Positions 7,507 to 17,829 of a stretch of 64,000 nucleotides of DNA are shown here, piece after piece. The first letter of the stretch is position 1, and each line of letters begins with the position of its first letter. The notes under the pieces are model-generated. The model did not search any database. It was not told where the DNA came from and saw only the letters and a program-made list of their open reading frames with translations. Both the position numbers and the translations under genes were made by a program. Source of the stretch: an uncultured Caulobacterales bacterium. GTDB taxonomy: Bacteria > Pseudomonadota > Alphaproteobacteria > Caulobacterales > Caulobacteraceae. The stretch lies in the NCBI GenBank assembly GCA_903858185.1, contig CAIOHT010000012.1, forward strand, positions 124,001 to 188,000, read 5' to 3'.

Positions 7507-8974
7507 CGGCGATCGCCTTCAGCACCACGGTGTCGGTCGCCCACAGGTGCAGGGCGGCGTAGGCGCGCCACGGCCGCCACTGTTCGGCGCGGGCCAGCAG
7601 TTCGGCCGGCGAGGGCCGTACGCCCTCGACTTCCAGCGCCCGCATCAGCCCGATGTCGGCGGCGGGGAAGGCGTCAGGCTCGCGCAGCTGGCGCATGGCG
7701 ATGTACTGGGCGGTCCACTCCCCGATGCCGGGCAGCGCGCGGAGTTTGACCACCGCCTCCTCGAGGCTGGCCTGGGGACCGAACAGCGCCGGGTCGGCGT
7801 GCACGGCCGCCGCGATCGAGCCGATGGCCCGCGCCCGCGTGCCGGGCATCAGGCCGAGGCCCGCGATGTCCTCGCCGGCCATCCGTGCGGCCTGCGGGAA
7901 GGTCAGGGTGAGGCCCGGCCGCGCCCAGCCCTCGGCCAGCGGGTCGCCGTACTCGGCGGCCAGCCGTCCGGCCAGCTTCACGGCCGCGGGGACGGTGATC
8001 TGCTGGCCGAGGATCGCCCGCACGGCCAGCTCGAACCCGTCCCAGGCCCCGGGCACGCGCAGGCCCGGTCGCGCCGCGACCATCGCCGCGAGGGCGGGAT
8101 CGGCGCTCAGGTGCTCGCCGATCTGCAACGGGTCGGCGGACAGATCGAACACCCGCCGCACCCTTGCCAGGATGGTCGGCAGGGCGGTCAGTTTCGGAAA
8201 CCGGACCTCGACCGCCAGCCGGTTGCCGCTGGCGTGAGTGACCGACAGGGTCCCGGCGTCCTCGCCCACGGTGATGGTGCGGCTGTAGGTGTCGTCGACC
8301 ACCGTCTCGACACCGGGAATCGCGCGCAGGCGCAGGAAATCGAGCAGGCCGTCCCAGTCGTAGGGCGGCTTGTAGCGCAGGTGCAGCTTGATGGACTCGC
8401 CGTCGGACGCCCGCACGCCGCGGCGGCGCAGGGCCAGGGGCGGGCGGTTGTAGAGCCGCTGGAAGGTCTCGTTGAACCGCCGCACGCTGCCGAAGCCGGC
8501 AGCCAGCGCCACCTCGCCCATCGGCAGGTCGGTCTCGTGGATCAGTTGCTTGGCCAGCAGCACCCGGCGGGTCTGGGCCACGCCAACGGGCGAGGCGCCG
8601 AGGTGCTCCTTGAACAGCCGCCGCAGCTGGCGGTCGCCCACGCCAAGTCGTTCAGCCAGCGCCTCGACATCGCCCTCGTCCAGCGCCCCACCCTCGATCA
8701 GCGTCAGGGCCCGGCGCACGGTCGCCGAGGTCCCCAGCCAGGCGCCGAGGTCCGGCGAGGTCTCGGGCCGGCAGCGCAGACAGGCGCGGAACCCGGCCTC
8801 CTCGGCGGCGGCGGCAGAGCGGTGGAAGGTGCAGTTCTCGCGCTTGGGCGTCCGCGCCGGGCAGACCGGCCGGCAGTAGATGCCCGTGCTCGTCACCCCG
8901 ATGAACAGCCGCCCGTCAAACCGGGCGTCGCGCGTCTCTATGGCGCGGTAACAGGCGTCAGGGGTGAGATCCAT
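7487..8974 (-). CDS. Ada-AlkA fusion: methylphosphotriester sensor/AraC regulator plus 3-methyladenine glycosylase
   Basis: A 495-residue multidomain DNA-repair protein. Residues 1-75 are the Ada metal-binding domain with zinc cysteines C34, C38, C65 and C68; C34 is the expected methyl acceptor from methylphosphotriesters. Residues about 80-185 are an AraC-type DNA-binding domain ([18 protein letters not shown], then [24 protein letters not shown] segments). From about residue 195 onward is an AlkA domain, with the helix-hairpin-helix [15 protein letters not shown] and the catalytic Asp in PAADIGL. The Ada domain should switch on transcription on methyl transfer; the AlkA domain excises alkylated bases. 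It lacks the Ada C-terminal methyltransferase, which the coupled ogt gene supplies. Confidence 0.93.
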   Translation of the reverse strand: MDLTPDACYRAIETRDARFDGRLFIGVTSTGIYCRPVCPARTPKRENCTFHRSAAAAEEAGFRACLRCRPETSPDLGAWLGTSATVRRALTLIEGGALDEGDVEALAERLGVGDRQLRRLFKEHLGASPVGVAQTRRVLLAKQLIHETDLPMGEVALAAGFGSVRRFNETFQRLYNRPPLALRRRGVRASDGESIKLHLRYKPPYDWDGLLDFLRLRAIPGVETVVDDTYSRTITVGEDAGTLSVTHASGNRLAVEVRFPKLTALPTILARVRRVFDLSADPLQIGEHLSADPALAAMVAARPGLRVPGAWDGFELAVRAILGQQITVPAAVKLAGRLAAEYGDPLAEGWARPGLTLTFPQAARMAGEDIAGLGLMPGTRARAIGSIAAAVHADPALFGPQASLEEAVVKLRALPGIGEWTAQYIAMRQLREPDAFPAADIGLMRALEVEGVRPSPAELLARAEQWRPWRAYAALHLWATDTVVLKAIADARRAA

Positions 8975-9034
8975 GCGGGGATGATGGCGGGCGGAGGTGG
9001 CGGAGTCTCGCGGTTTTCGGACTCTGTGGTTCTA

Positions 9035-9183
9035 TCCTCTCCCGGAGGGAGAGGGGGACCATGCGGAGCATGGTGGAAAGGGAGGCGCCGGTGCGGGACC
9101 AGTTCAGCGCTTCCCGTCGGACAGCTGTTCTTCCCTCTCCGACCCGGCTCCGCCGGGCCACATCTCCCTGCGGGAGAGGGAGG
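9035..9183. repeat. CTCTCCC-type palindromic element, copy 1
   Basis: The 273 bp between the Ada-AlkA start and the sdaA end contain no gene; they hold this element. It begins with CCTCTCCCGGAGGGAGAG, has an internal small hairpin (CCATGCGGAGCATGG), and ends with an inverted counterpart CATCTCCCTGCGGGAGAGGG. Its layout (outer Cys-type hairpins enclosing about 100 bp) is shared with 62999-63159. It is a dispersed intergenic repeat; no coding capacity is supported. Confidence 0.75.
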
Positions 9184-9247
9184 TTACCGATCCACCAGCC
9201 CCTGCATCGCCACCGCCCCATGCGGCCGCAGTCGTGCTTGCCTCTGT

Positions 9248-10636
<1,389 letters not shown>

Positions 10637-10681
10637 GCTGCCTCCGGGTGGTGTCGGCGAACCTGAGAGGTTTCCCCTCCC

Positions 10682-10786
10682 CGTCTTCCCGGCGAGGGCC
10701 GGGATCCAGATTCAGCCACGGTGTCGGGTTCTTCCCGAAGCGCGCAGCACTTTGATCCGGGCCCCGGCCTTCGCCGCGGAGACGGA
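10682..10786. repeat. CCGGCGA-GGCCGGG inverted-repeat element, copy 1
   Basis: The left arm (from 10682, CCCGGCGAGGGCCGGGATCC) and the right arm (about 10754-10786, GATCCGGGCCCCGGCC then TTCGCCG) are inverted repeats of each other around a 40-base non-conserved core. The same paired arms occur at 61029-61143. It fills the gap between sdaA and the M28 peptidase gene. It resembles the abundant dispersed palindromes of alphaproteobacterial chromosomes. Confidence 0.75.
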
Positions 10787-10796
10787 AACGTGGAGA

Positions 10797-12488
10797 CTAC
10801 TGCCGCGCGGCCGCCGTGGCGTCGCGGGTGGCCTTGAACTCCGAGCCCGCGCCCCAGGCCGGCCAGCGGTTCGACGTCGCCAGGTCGCGGCCCAGGTCGT
10901 AGAGCATGGTGATGTCGGCGGCGATGCCGTCCATCGACCAGCTGTCGGACCATTCGTCGGCCGGCTGGTGATACATGCTGGTGCGGTAGGTCTGGTCAAA
11001 GGCCTGGCCGGCCGCGAGACCGCCGGTGACCATGTCCTGGCCGGACCCGAACGAGATCGCCGGCACGCCGCGCTTGGCGAACGGGAAGTGGTCGGAGCGG
11101 AAGAAGTAGCCCGCTTCCGGCGAGGGGTCCGGGGTGTAGGTGCGGTTCCGCTTCGCGCCCTCGGCGATCAGCATGTCGAGCAGTTCGAGTTTGGCGTTGC
11201 CGGAAATGGTGAAGTCGCGGGCCGGGCCGGTGGGGTCCAGGGCGTCGGTGTTCAGCACGCCGACGGTGGTGGCCAGCGGATAGAGCGGGTTCGCCGCGTA
11301 GTATTCAGACCCCAGCAGGCCGCGCTCCTCGGCGGTCACCCACAGGAAGACGATCGAGCGGTCGGTGCGCGGTGCGGCCTTGTAGAGGCGGGCCATCTCC
11401 AGCAGGGCGGCGGTGCCCGTCGCGTTGTCGACGGCGCCGTTATAGATCCTGTCGCCCTTCGCATCGGGCCGGCCGACGCCCAGGTGATCCCAGTGGGCCG
11501 TGTAGAAGATCGTCTCGTCCGGCCGCTTGGCGCCCGGCAGGATGGCGACCACGTTCTTCGAGATGATCACCTCGTGCTTCACCTTGTAGTCGCCCGAGAG
11601 GGTCACGCCCGTCAGCTCGACCGGCTTGAACGCGCGGGTCTGGGCCTCGCGCTTCAGGGTCTCGTAGTCGTAGCCGGCGGCGGCCAGCCAGGCGGCGGCC
11701 GTATCGCGCTGGACCCAGCCCTCGACCGGCGCGTGGGCCTTTGTCGGGTCGGCGCGGACGATGTCGAACATCTCGTTGGTGTTGGAATTCTTGACCGTCG
11801 CCCAGCCGTAGGAGGCGGGACCGGTCTCGTGCACCACGATGAAGCCGAGCGCGCCCTGGCGGGCGGCCTCCTCGAACTTGTAGGTCCAGCGACCATAGTA
11901 GGTCATGGCCTTGCCGCCGAAATCGCCCTGACCGGTTTCGTAGTCGGCGTCATTGATCATCACCAGGACGATCTTGCCCTTCAGGTCCATGCCCTTGAAG
12001 TCGTCCCAGTCGCGTTCCGGCGCCTTGATGCCATAGCCGGCGAAGACGATCGGGGCGCCCGAGAAGGTGACGCTGTCGACGTTGGTCTGGGCGGCGCGGA
12101 TGGCGATTTCCTCGCCCTGGGTCTGGGGCGTGGTCTTGCCGTTGATGGTCACGCCGAGGCTCGGCGTGCCGACGATCTGGAAGCGGGCCAGCGGCACGTC
12201 CTGGGTCCAGGCGCGCCTGCCGTCCTTCAGGTCGCCACCCGGCTCCAGGCCGATCTGCTTCAGCTGGTCGACGAGGAAGGCGACGGTCTTTTCCTCACCG
12301 GCCGAGGCCGGGGCGCGGCCTTCGAAGGCGTCGGAGGACAGCGTCTTGATGGCGGAGGCCAGGCGGGCCGTATCGACCGTCGGGGTCGCGGCGGGGCTGG
12401 CCGCCCGGCCCGGGATCAGGCCGTCGAGCGTCGAACAGCCGGCGAGGGGCGCGGCGCAGAGAAGGGCGGCAAGCAGAAGCTTTTTCAT
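10797..12488 (-). CDS. M28-family metallopeptidase lipoprotein
   Basis: A 563-residue predicted outer- or inner-membrane-anchored zinc aminopeptidase. The lipoprotein signal MKKLLLAALLC ends in the lipobox LAGC with Cys18. A PA-like insert (residues about 130-290: APIVFAGYGI, GKIVLVMIND, GALGFIVVHE) is followed by the M28 catalytic domain, with zinc-ligand regions HWDHLG, DNATGTAALLE, EERGLLGS and LNTDAL and a late MYHQPADE. This is the architecture of M28 family peptidases related to PSMA/transferrin-receptor type. The start at 12488 is chosen because it begins the signal peptide; an extension to 12554 would bury it. Confidence 0.9.
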   Translation of the reverse strand: MKKLLLAALLCAAPLAGCSTLDGLIPGRAASPAATPTVDTARLASAIKTLSSDAFEGRAPASAGEEKTVAFLVDQLKQIGLEPGGDLKDGRRAWTQDVPLARFQIVGTPSLGVTINGKTTPQTQGEEIAIRAAQTNVDSVTFSGAPIVFAGYGIKAPERDWDDFKGMDLKGKIVLVMINDADYETGQGDFGGKAMTYYGRWTYKFEEAARQGALGFIVVHETGPASYGWATVKNSNTNEMFDIVRADPTKAHAPVEGWVQRDTAAAWLAAAGYDYETLKREAQTRAFKPVELTGVTLSGDYKVKHEVIISKNVVAILPGAKRPDETIFYTAHWDHLGVGRPDAKGDRIYNGAVDNATGTAALLEMARLYKAAPRTDRSIVFLWVTAEERGLLGSEYYAANPLYPLATTVGVLNTDALDPTGPARDFTISGNAKLELLDMLIAEGAKRNRTYTPDPSPEAGYFFRSDHFPFAKRGVPAISFGSGQDMVTGGLAAGQAFDQTYRTSMYHQPADEWSDSWSMDGIAADITMLYDLGRDLATSNRWPAWGAGSEFKATRDATAAARQ

Positions 12489-12563
12489 GAAACAGCGCTC
12501 TTGATGGCGAGGATTTGCGGGCCGGACCCTATCGTCCGAAATCGCTCGCCGCAAACAGCACCT

Positions 12564-13295
12564 TCAGAGGGTCAATCCGCCGTCGACGATGATCGTCTGT
12601 CCGGTGATGTAGCCGGCCAGCGGCGAGGCAAGGAATAGCGCCGCCCCTGCCATGTCGGCGGGGGTGCCCAGACGGTGCATGGGAATGCCGCGCAGACTGG
12701 CCGCCAGACGGTCGGGGTTCTCCGTGGTGACCTTGGTCAGCTTGGTGTCGACAAGACCCGGCGCCACGCCGTTGACGCGGACGCCGTCGGTCGCCCAGGC
12801 CTGTCCGAGCGTGCGCGTCAGGGCCACGACCCCGGCCTTGGAGGCGTTGTAGGCCGGGTTGCCGCGCGTGGCGTGATAGGCCGAGGTCGAACTGATGGTG
12901 ATGATGTTTCCGCCCGATGCCTTGAGGTCGGGCAGGAAGCGCATGGCGCAGGCCATCATGCTGTCGAGGTTGACCGAGACTACCTTGCGGAAGCCGTCCA
13001 TCTCGAACTCGCCCTTGCGATAGAGCACCGTGCCCTGGGCCAGGATCAGCACGTCCAGCCCGTCGAACGGCGAAGCCGCCGCCGCAACGGCGGGGCTGTC
13101 GGAGGCGTCCACGCGGGCGAATGTCAGGCCCGAGAGGTCGGAGCCGTCCTCGACCCGGTAGTCGGAGGCGTCACGGGTTCCCCAGACGGCGACCCTGGCG
13201 CCGCGCTCGCGGAACGCCTGGGCGATGCCGTTGCCGATGCCGCTGGTGCCGCCGACGACCAGCACGCGCTTGCCGGTGAAATCCATGTCGTTCAT
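12564..13295 (-). CDS. SDR family oxidoreductase
   Basis: A 243-residue classical short-chain dehydrogenase. It shows VVGGTSGIGNGIA for the dinucleotide, a catalytic Ser in ISSTSAYHA, and Tyr/Lys in NPAYNASKAG, so the catalytic set is complete, unlike the SDR at 1729. The C-terminus GYITGQTIIVDGG is typical of FabG-like enzymes. The start at 13295 has AGGGAG upstream. Substrate is not predictable; proximity to the PLP-enzyme pair suggests, weakly, a role with hydroxy acids or their keto products. Confidence 0.88.
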   Translation of the reverse strand: MNDMDFTGKRVLVVGGTSGIGNGIAQAFRERGARVAVWGTRDASDYRVEDGSDLSGLTFARVDASDSPAVAAAASPFDGLDVLILAQGTVLYRKGEFEMDGFRKVVSVNLDSMMACAMRFLPDLKASGGNIITISSTSAYHATRGNPAYNASKAGVVALTRTLGQAWATDGVRVNGVAPGLVDTKLTKVTTENPDRLAASLRGIPMHRLGTPADMAGAALFLASPLAGYITGQTIIVDGGLTL

Positions 13296-13356
13296 CGCGT
13301 CGCTCCCTGTTTCCCGCAGTCTGCGCGGATGACGCGGGGACAGGGCAAGCCCCCGA

Positions 13357-14565
13357 TCAGGCCTCGAGTTCGCCCGCGCGGGTGCGGACGCCCGCCCGGC
13401 TGGACCGGCGGGCGTCAATCGCCCAGCGCTCGATGTCGCCGTTGTCGGACACGACGTGCAGGGCGTCATAGAGGTTGATGGTCGGGTCGCAGTGGCCAGG
13501 CTGCAGCCAGACGAGGGCTCCAAGCGCCGGGGCGTCGGCGGGCCAGGCCGCGGCGGGGTCGGCGTCGAGGGCGTCGACCGCATTGACGAAGTCGCCGCTC
13601 TTCAACGCCGGAAGACCGGACGGGTGGATGATCATCCCGTGCTCGTCACCCATCGGCCGCCAGAGCGAGCCGTCTGCCGCGCCGGCTGCCAGCCGCGCCG
13701 GCGGGCCGTCGCTGGAGAAGGCCTTGAAGCCGGCGTCGACGGTGACATGGCTCTTGTGATTGGCCGAGACCACGCTGGCGACGACGAACAGCGCCTGCTG
13801 GAACGGCCAGCCGCCCTCGGGGCCGCCGCAGACTTCGTACTCGACGTCCATGACCGCATAGGAGCCCGCCTGGATCTCGGTGAAGACTCCGGAATCGAGA
13901 TCCCAGGCGTGGGTGCCGGTGCCGCCGCCGGTGACAACGCCGGGCGCCAGGCTGGCGTCGCGCAGGGCCGCAACCACCCTGGCGAGATCCGCTGTCACCG
14001 CGTCGTCCGCCGCGCGCCGTTTGGCGACATCGTCCAGATGCTGAAGGTGTCCGGCATAGGCCTGGACGCCGGCGTAGTTCAGGCCCTCCGTCGCCGCTGC
14101 GAGGCCGGCCAGGGCGATGACCCTCGAGGGATGGGCGCCGGTGCGGTGTGTGCCGGGATCGATATCGATGACACAGTCGAGCGTGACGCCCGCCGCGCGG
14201 GCCGCAGCGCCGAGACGCTCGATCTGGGTCTCGTGGTCGACCGTCGCGCCGATCCGGGCGCCGGACTTCGCCAGCGCGGCGAGCCGGGCGGCGCCCCATG
14301 GCGCATGCGGCGCGGTGACCAGCACATCCCGGATGCCGCCCGCGACAAAGGCCTCGGCCTCGCCGACCGTCTGTGCGCAAAGGCCGACGGCCCCGCCCGC
14401 GACCTGCAGCCGCCCCAACGTGGAGCATTTGTGCGTCTTGCCGTGCGCCCGCAGCCGGACACCCGCCTTGTCGCAGCGGCTCTGCATGGTCGCCAGATTG
14501 TGGTCGAGCGCCGAGCGCAGCACGACCAGCAGCGGGGTCTGGGGTGGAACGAAACCAGGGATCAT
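13357..14565 (-). CDS. DSD1/D-threonine aldolase-family PLP enzyme, 3-hydroxyaspartate aldolase-like
   Basis: A 402-residue fold-type III PLP enzyme. Lys43 in RAHGKTHK is the expected Schiff-base lysine, VTGGGTGTH forms the phosphate loop, and PGHCDPT near residue 370 supplies the metal-binding His and Cys typical of D-threonine aldolase, D-serine dehydratase (DSD1) and beta-hydroxyaspartate aldolase (BhcC). The segments VGEAEAFVAGGIRDVLVT and IQAGSYAVMDVEYE look closest to the BhcC side as I recall that family. The ATG overlaps the upstream gene's stop in TGATG, so it is cotranscribed with the threonine-dehydratase-like gene. Exact substrate is inferred only. Confidence 0.8.
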   Translation of the reverse strand: MIPGFVPPQTPLLVVLRSALDHNLATMQSRCDKAGVRLRAHGKTHKCSTLGRLQVAGGAVGLCAQTVGEAEAFVAGGIRDVLVTAPHAPWGAARLAALAKSGARIGATVDHETQIERLGAAARAAGVTLDCVIDIDPGTHRTGAHPSRVIALAGLAAATEGLNYAGVQAYAGHLQHLDDVAKRRAADDAVTADLARVVAALRDASLAPGVVTGGGTGTHAWDLDSGVFTEIQAGSYAVMDVEYEVCGGPEGGWPFQQALFVVASVVSANHKSHVTVDAGFKAFSSDGPPARLAAGAADGSLWRPMGDEHGMIIHPSGLPALKSGDFVNAVDALDADPAAAWPADAPALGALVWLQPGHCDPTINLYDALHVVSDNGDIERWAIDARRSSRAGVRTRAGELEA

Positions 14566-15545
14566 CAGAGCTCTCCCGCCAGGATGCGGCTGAACAGGGT
14601 CGGGTCGATGTTGCCACCCGACAGGACGATGCCGACCGTCTGGCCGGAGACGTCCAGCTCGCCGGCCAACAGAGCCGCCAGCCCGACGACTCCGCCGGGT
14701 TCCACAACCAGCTTCAGGGTCGCGTAGGCATAGCGGATCGCCTCGGCGACCTGGGCGTCGGTGACCGTCAGCACGCCGTCCAGCATCCGCTGGTTGATCG
14801 GGAAGGTGATGGCCCCGGGCGATGGCGACTGCAGCGCGTCGCAGATCGAGCGCGCCGCCGGATCGATGGTCTCGCGAGCGCCGCTGACCATCGAACGGGC
14901 CGTATCGTCGAACGCGGAGGGTTCGACACCATAGACCTGTGCGCCGGGCTGAAGATGCTTCACCGCCGTCGAGACACCCGCTGCCAGACCGCCGCCGCCG
15001 ACGGGGGTCAGGACGACGTCGAGTTTCGCCTCGACCTCCGCCGCCTGGGCGACGAGCTCGAGCCCGACCGTGCCCTGTCCGGCGACGATGTCGGCGTCGT
15101 CGAAAGGCCAGACGATGGTCATGCCTCGCGCCTCGGCGATGCCGTGTGTGATGGCCTCGCGGTCCTCGGTGTAGCGGTCGTAGTGAACCACTTCGGCGCC
15201 GTAGCCGCGCGTGTTGGCCACCTTCATCGCCGGGGCGTCGGCCGGCATGACGATCACCGCCGGTGCGCCGAGCATCCGCGCGACGAGCGCGACCCCCTGG
15301 GCATGGTTGCCCGACGAGCAGGCGACGACGCCGCGTGCACGCTCCGCGTCGGACAGCTGCGAGATCCTGTTCATCGCGCCGCGGAACTTGAAGGCGCCGG
15401 CATGCTGCAGCGTCTCGGGCTTCAGCAGCACGCGCGCGCTCAGCCGGGCGTTCAGGGCCGGGCTTTCGACCAGCGGGGTCCTGACCGCATGGCCTGCGAT
15501 CCGGGTGGCGGCGGCTTCGATGTCGGCGAAGGTCACGATGCTCAT
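14565..15545 (-). CDS. Threonine/serine dehydratase-family PLP enzyme, hydroxyaspartate dehydratase-like
   Basis: A 326-residue fold-type II PLP enzyme without the C-terminal ACT regulatory domain of biosynthetic IlvA. GAFKFRGAMN carries Lys53, the PLP lysine; SSGNHAQG contacts substrate, and TPVGGGGLAAG binds the PLP phosphate. Short members of this family include catabolic threonine/serine dehydratase, serine racemase and threo- or erythro-3-hydroxyaspartate dehydratase (BhcB). Coupling to the adjacent aldolase-like gene makes a hydroxyaspartate or hydroxy-amino-acid function attractive. The gene is divergent from the M20 amidohydrolase with a 65-bp shared control region. Confidence 0.82.
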   Translation of the reverse strand: MSIVTFADIEAAATRIAGHAVRTPLVESPALNARLSARVLLKPETLQHAGAFKFRGAMNRISQLSDAERARGVVACSSGNHAQGVALVARMLGAPAVIVMPADAPAMKVANTRGYGAEVVHYDRYTEDREAITHGIAEARGMTIVWPFDDADIVAGQGTVGLELVAQAAEVEAKLDVVLTPVGGGGLAAGVSTAVKHLQPGAQVYGVEPSAFDDTARSMVSGARETIDPAARSICDALQSPSPGAITFPINQRMLDGVLTVTDAQVAEAIRYAYATLKLVVEPGGVVGLAALLAGELDVSGQTVGIVLSGGNIDPTLFSRILAGEL

Positions 15546-15610
15546 ACGCCTCTCCTAGACCGATGCGACAAAAAGGGCGACGTTGCGTTCATCACCTCCG
15601 GAGTCCGTTT

Positions 15611-16831
15611 ATGAACGCCCTTTCTATCGACCGCGAAGGCTGGACCGCCGCCGGCGACGCGCTGCTTCACGACGCCATTGAACTGCGCCGGGCGATCCAC
15701 ATGGAGCCGGAGCTGGGTCTGCATCTGCCGAAGACCACGGAAAAGGTGCTCAAGGCGCTGGAGGGTCTGCCGCTGGAGATCCGCCAGGGCCCCTCGACCA
15801 CGGGCGTGCTGGCGATCCTGCGCGGGTCGGCCAACGGGCGGACGGTGCTGCTGCGCGGCGACATGGACGCCCTGCCGCTGACCGAGGACACCGGTCTGGA
15901 GTTCACGTCACGCACCGAGGGGGCGATGCATGCCTGCGGGCATGACACCCATGTGGCCATGCTGGCCGGCGCCGCGAAGGCGCTCTGCGCGAAAAGGGAC
16001 CAGCTGGCCGGGACGGTGATGTTCATGTTCCAGCCGGGCGAGGAGGGCTGGCACGGCGCGCGCTTCATGCTCGAGGACGGCCTGATCGATCCGCTGCCTG
16101 ACGCGGCCTTCGCCCTGCACATCTCGCCCAACATGCCGACGGGCGTGTTCGCCGGGCGACACGGTCCGCTGCTGGCCTCGTCCGACAGCATCCGCATCAA
16201 GGTCATCGGCGCCGGCGGTCACGCCTCGATGCCGCAGGACGCCATCGACCCCATCCCCGTCGCCTGCGAGATCGTCACGGCGATGCAGACCATGATCACC
16301 CGGACCATCTCGGTGTTCGACCCCGCCGTGATCACCATCGCCCATATCGAGGGCGGCACGACCTACAACATCATTCCCGAGTACGCCCGCATGCGCGGGA
16401 CCCTGCGGACCCTGTCGGAATACACCCGTGCGGCAGCACATGAGGGCATCCGCAAGGTGGCCGAGAACATCGCCGCCGCCCACGGCTGCGTCGCCGAGGT
16501 GGAGATCGAGAAGGGCTTCCCGGTCACCGTCTGCTCCGGCCGTGAGGTCGACCTCGCTGAACGGGTGGCGAAGGATCTCTACGGCGACAGCGCCTGGATG
16601 ACGATGAAGACGCCGATGATGGGCGCCGAGGACTTCGCCTATGTCCTGCAGAAGGTCCCGGGCCTGATGGCCTTCCTCGGCGCGGCGCCGACGGGCGTCG
16701 GCGGCGATTACCGGTCCTGCTGCGCGCTGCACTCCAACCGCATGACCCTGGACGAACAGGTCATGGCGCGCGGCATCGCCATGCACTGCGCCTATGCGGA
16801 AGCGGTGCTGTCGGGCGCGCTGGCGGACTAG
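15611..16831 (+). CDS. M20-family amidohydrolase (hippurate hydrolase-like)
   Basis: A 406-residue M20D metallo-amidohydrolase that likely removes acyl groups from N-acyl amino acids. Signatures are LRGDMDALPLTEDTG, MHACGHDTHVAML (metal ligands), FQPGEEGWHGARFM (catalytic and metal Glu), the dimerisation-domain GAGGHASMP, EGGTTYNIIPE, and the late MGAEDFAYV. Length is standard. The start at 15611 follows CCGGAG. It may feed amino acids to the divergent PLP-enzyme pair. It converges with tadC, with 7 bp between the stops. Confidence 0.92.
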   Translation: MNALSIDREGWTAAGDALLHDAIELRRAIHMEPELGLHLPKTTEKVLKALEGLPLEIRQGPSTTGVLAILRGSANGRTVLLRGDMDALPLTEDTGLEFTSRTEGAMHACGHDTHVAMLAGAAKALCAKRDQLAGTVMFMFQPGEEGWHGARFMLEDGLIDPLPDAAFALHISPNMPTGVFAGRHGPLLASSDSIRIKVIGAGGHASMPQDAIDPIPVACEIVTAMQTMITRTISVFDPAVITIAHIEGGTTYNIIPEYARMRGTLRTLSEYTRAAAHEGIRKVAENIAAAHGCVAEVEIEKGFPVTVCSGREVDLAERVAKDLYGDSAWMTMKTPMMGAEDFAYVLQKVPGLMAFLGAAPTGVGGDYRSCCALHSNRMTLDEQVMARGIAMHCAYAEAVLSGALAD

Positions 16832-16838
16832 GGCGCCG

Positions 16839-17819
16839 CTACTGCTTCGCCAGGGTGTCCTGCACGGTGATGATCGCCGGGCCGAGGATCATCACGAACA
16901 GCACCGGAAGGAAGAACAGGATCATCGGCACGGTCAGCTTGGCCGGCAGGGCGGCGGCAATCTTCTCGGCGGCGGACAGGCGCAGTTCGCGGTTTTCCTT
17001 GGACATCACGCGCAGGGCGGCGCCCAGCGGCGTGCCGTAGCGCTCGGCCTGGATCATGGCGGTGGCCACGGCCTTGATGCCCGGATGGTTCGTCCGCTTG
17101 GCGAGACCCTCGTAGGCCTGACGCCGTTCCGGCAGATAGCTCAGCTCGGCGCTGACCAGGGTCAGTTCCTCGGCCAGCTCGATCGAGGAGCCGCCGACCT
17201 CCTGGCTGACCTTCTGGATCGCCGCCTCGATGGACATGCCGCTTTCCACGCAGATCAGCAGCAGATCGAGGGAATCGGGGAAGGCCGCCACGATCGACTC
17301 GCGGCGCTTCTGGGCGATGTTGCTGATGTAGACGTTGGGCGCGTAGTAGCCGATCAGCAGGGCGGCGACGCAGATCGTGAAGCGGCTCATCGGCGGCAGG
17401 CCGAAGTCGTTGACCACGAACAGGTAGAACGCCGCCAGCAAGGCGAAGACGAACGGCATCACGAAGCGGAAGAAGTAGAAGGCGCTGATCGGGCGCGGGC
17501 CGCGGAAGCCGGCCTGGGCCATCTTTTCGGCGACCTTGGGGTCTTCGAGCAGGCGTGACAGCTGCAACCGGTCGACGACCTTGCGGTAGAGGCCCTCGTC
17601 GGTCTGGCGCAGGCTGCTGCCCGAGCCTCGCTTGGCCATCTCCTCGCGTGAACGGCGGCGCAGCTCCTCGCGGCGGTTGGCCACCGATTTCAGCCGGCCC
17701 TCGAGGCTCGACCTGTTCATCATCGGCAGCACCAGGGTCGCGATGGTGGCGAAGCACACCACCCCGACGAAGGCCGTCAGCAGATTGTCCGGGTCGGTCA
17801 GGAACTGGACGAGATCCAT
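16839..17819 (-). CDS. tadC: Tight-adherence pilus inner-membrane protein TadC
   Basis: A 326-residue type II secretion F-domain protein and the last gene of the Cpa/Tad operon (cpaH in Caulobacter naming). It has N-terminal membrane segments (FVGVVCFATIATLVLPM), paired central membrane segments around residues 110-160, the conserved SLDLLLICVESGMSIEAAI helix and a C-terminal VPMILFFLPVLFVMILGPAII. It would form, with TadB, the platform that couples the TadA ATPase to pilin extraction. Ten bp separate it from tadB. Confidence 0.93.
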   Translation of the reverse strand: MDLVQFLTDPDNLLTAFVGVVCFATIATLVLPMMNRSSLEGRLKSVANRREELRRRSREEMAKRGSGSSLRQTDEGLYRKVVDRLQLSRLLEDPKVAEKMAQAGFRGPRPISAFYFFRFVMPFVFALLAAFYLFVVNDFGLPPMSRFTICVAALLIGYYAPNVYISNIAQKRRESIVAAFPDSLDLLLICVESGMSIEAAIQKVSQEVGGSSIELAEELTLVSAELSYLPERRQAYEGLAKRTNHPGIKAVATAMIQAERYGTPLGAALRVMSKENRELRLSAAEKIAAALPAKLTVPMILFFLPVLFVMILGPAIITVQDTLAKQ

Positions 17820-17829
17820 CGCGCCCGCC

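Noticed and set aside
12564..13583. A longer SDR starting at 13583
   Set aside because: The extra 96 residues overlap the 3' part of the PLP-enzyme gene and are low-complexity; the ATG at 13295 has a good ribosome site directly before the Rossmann fold.
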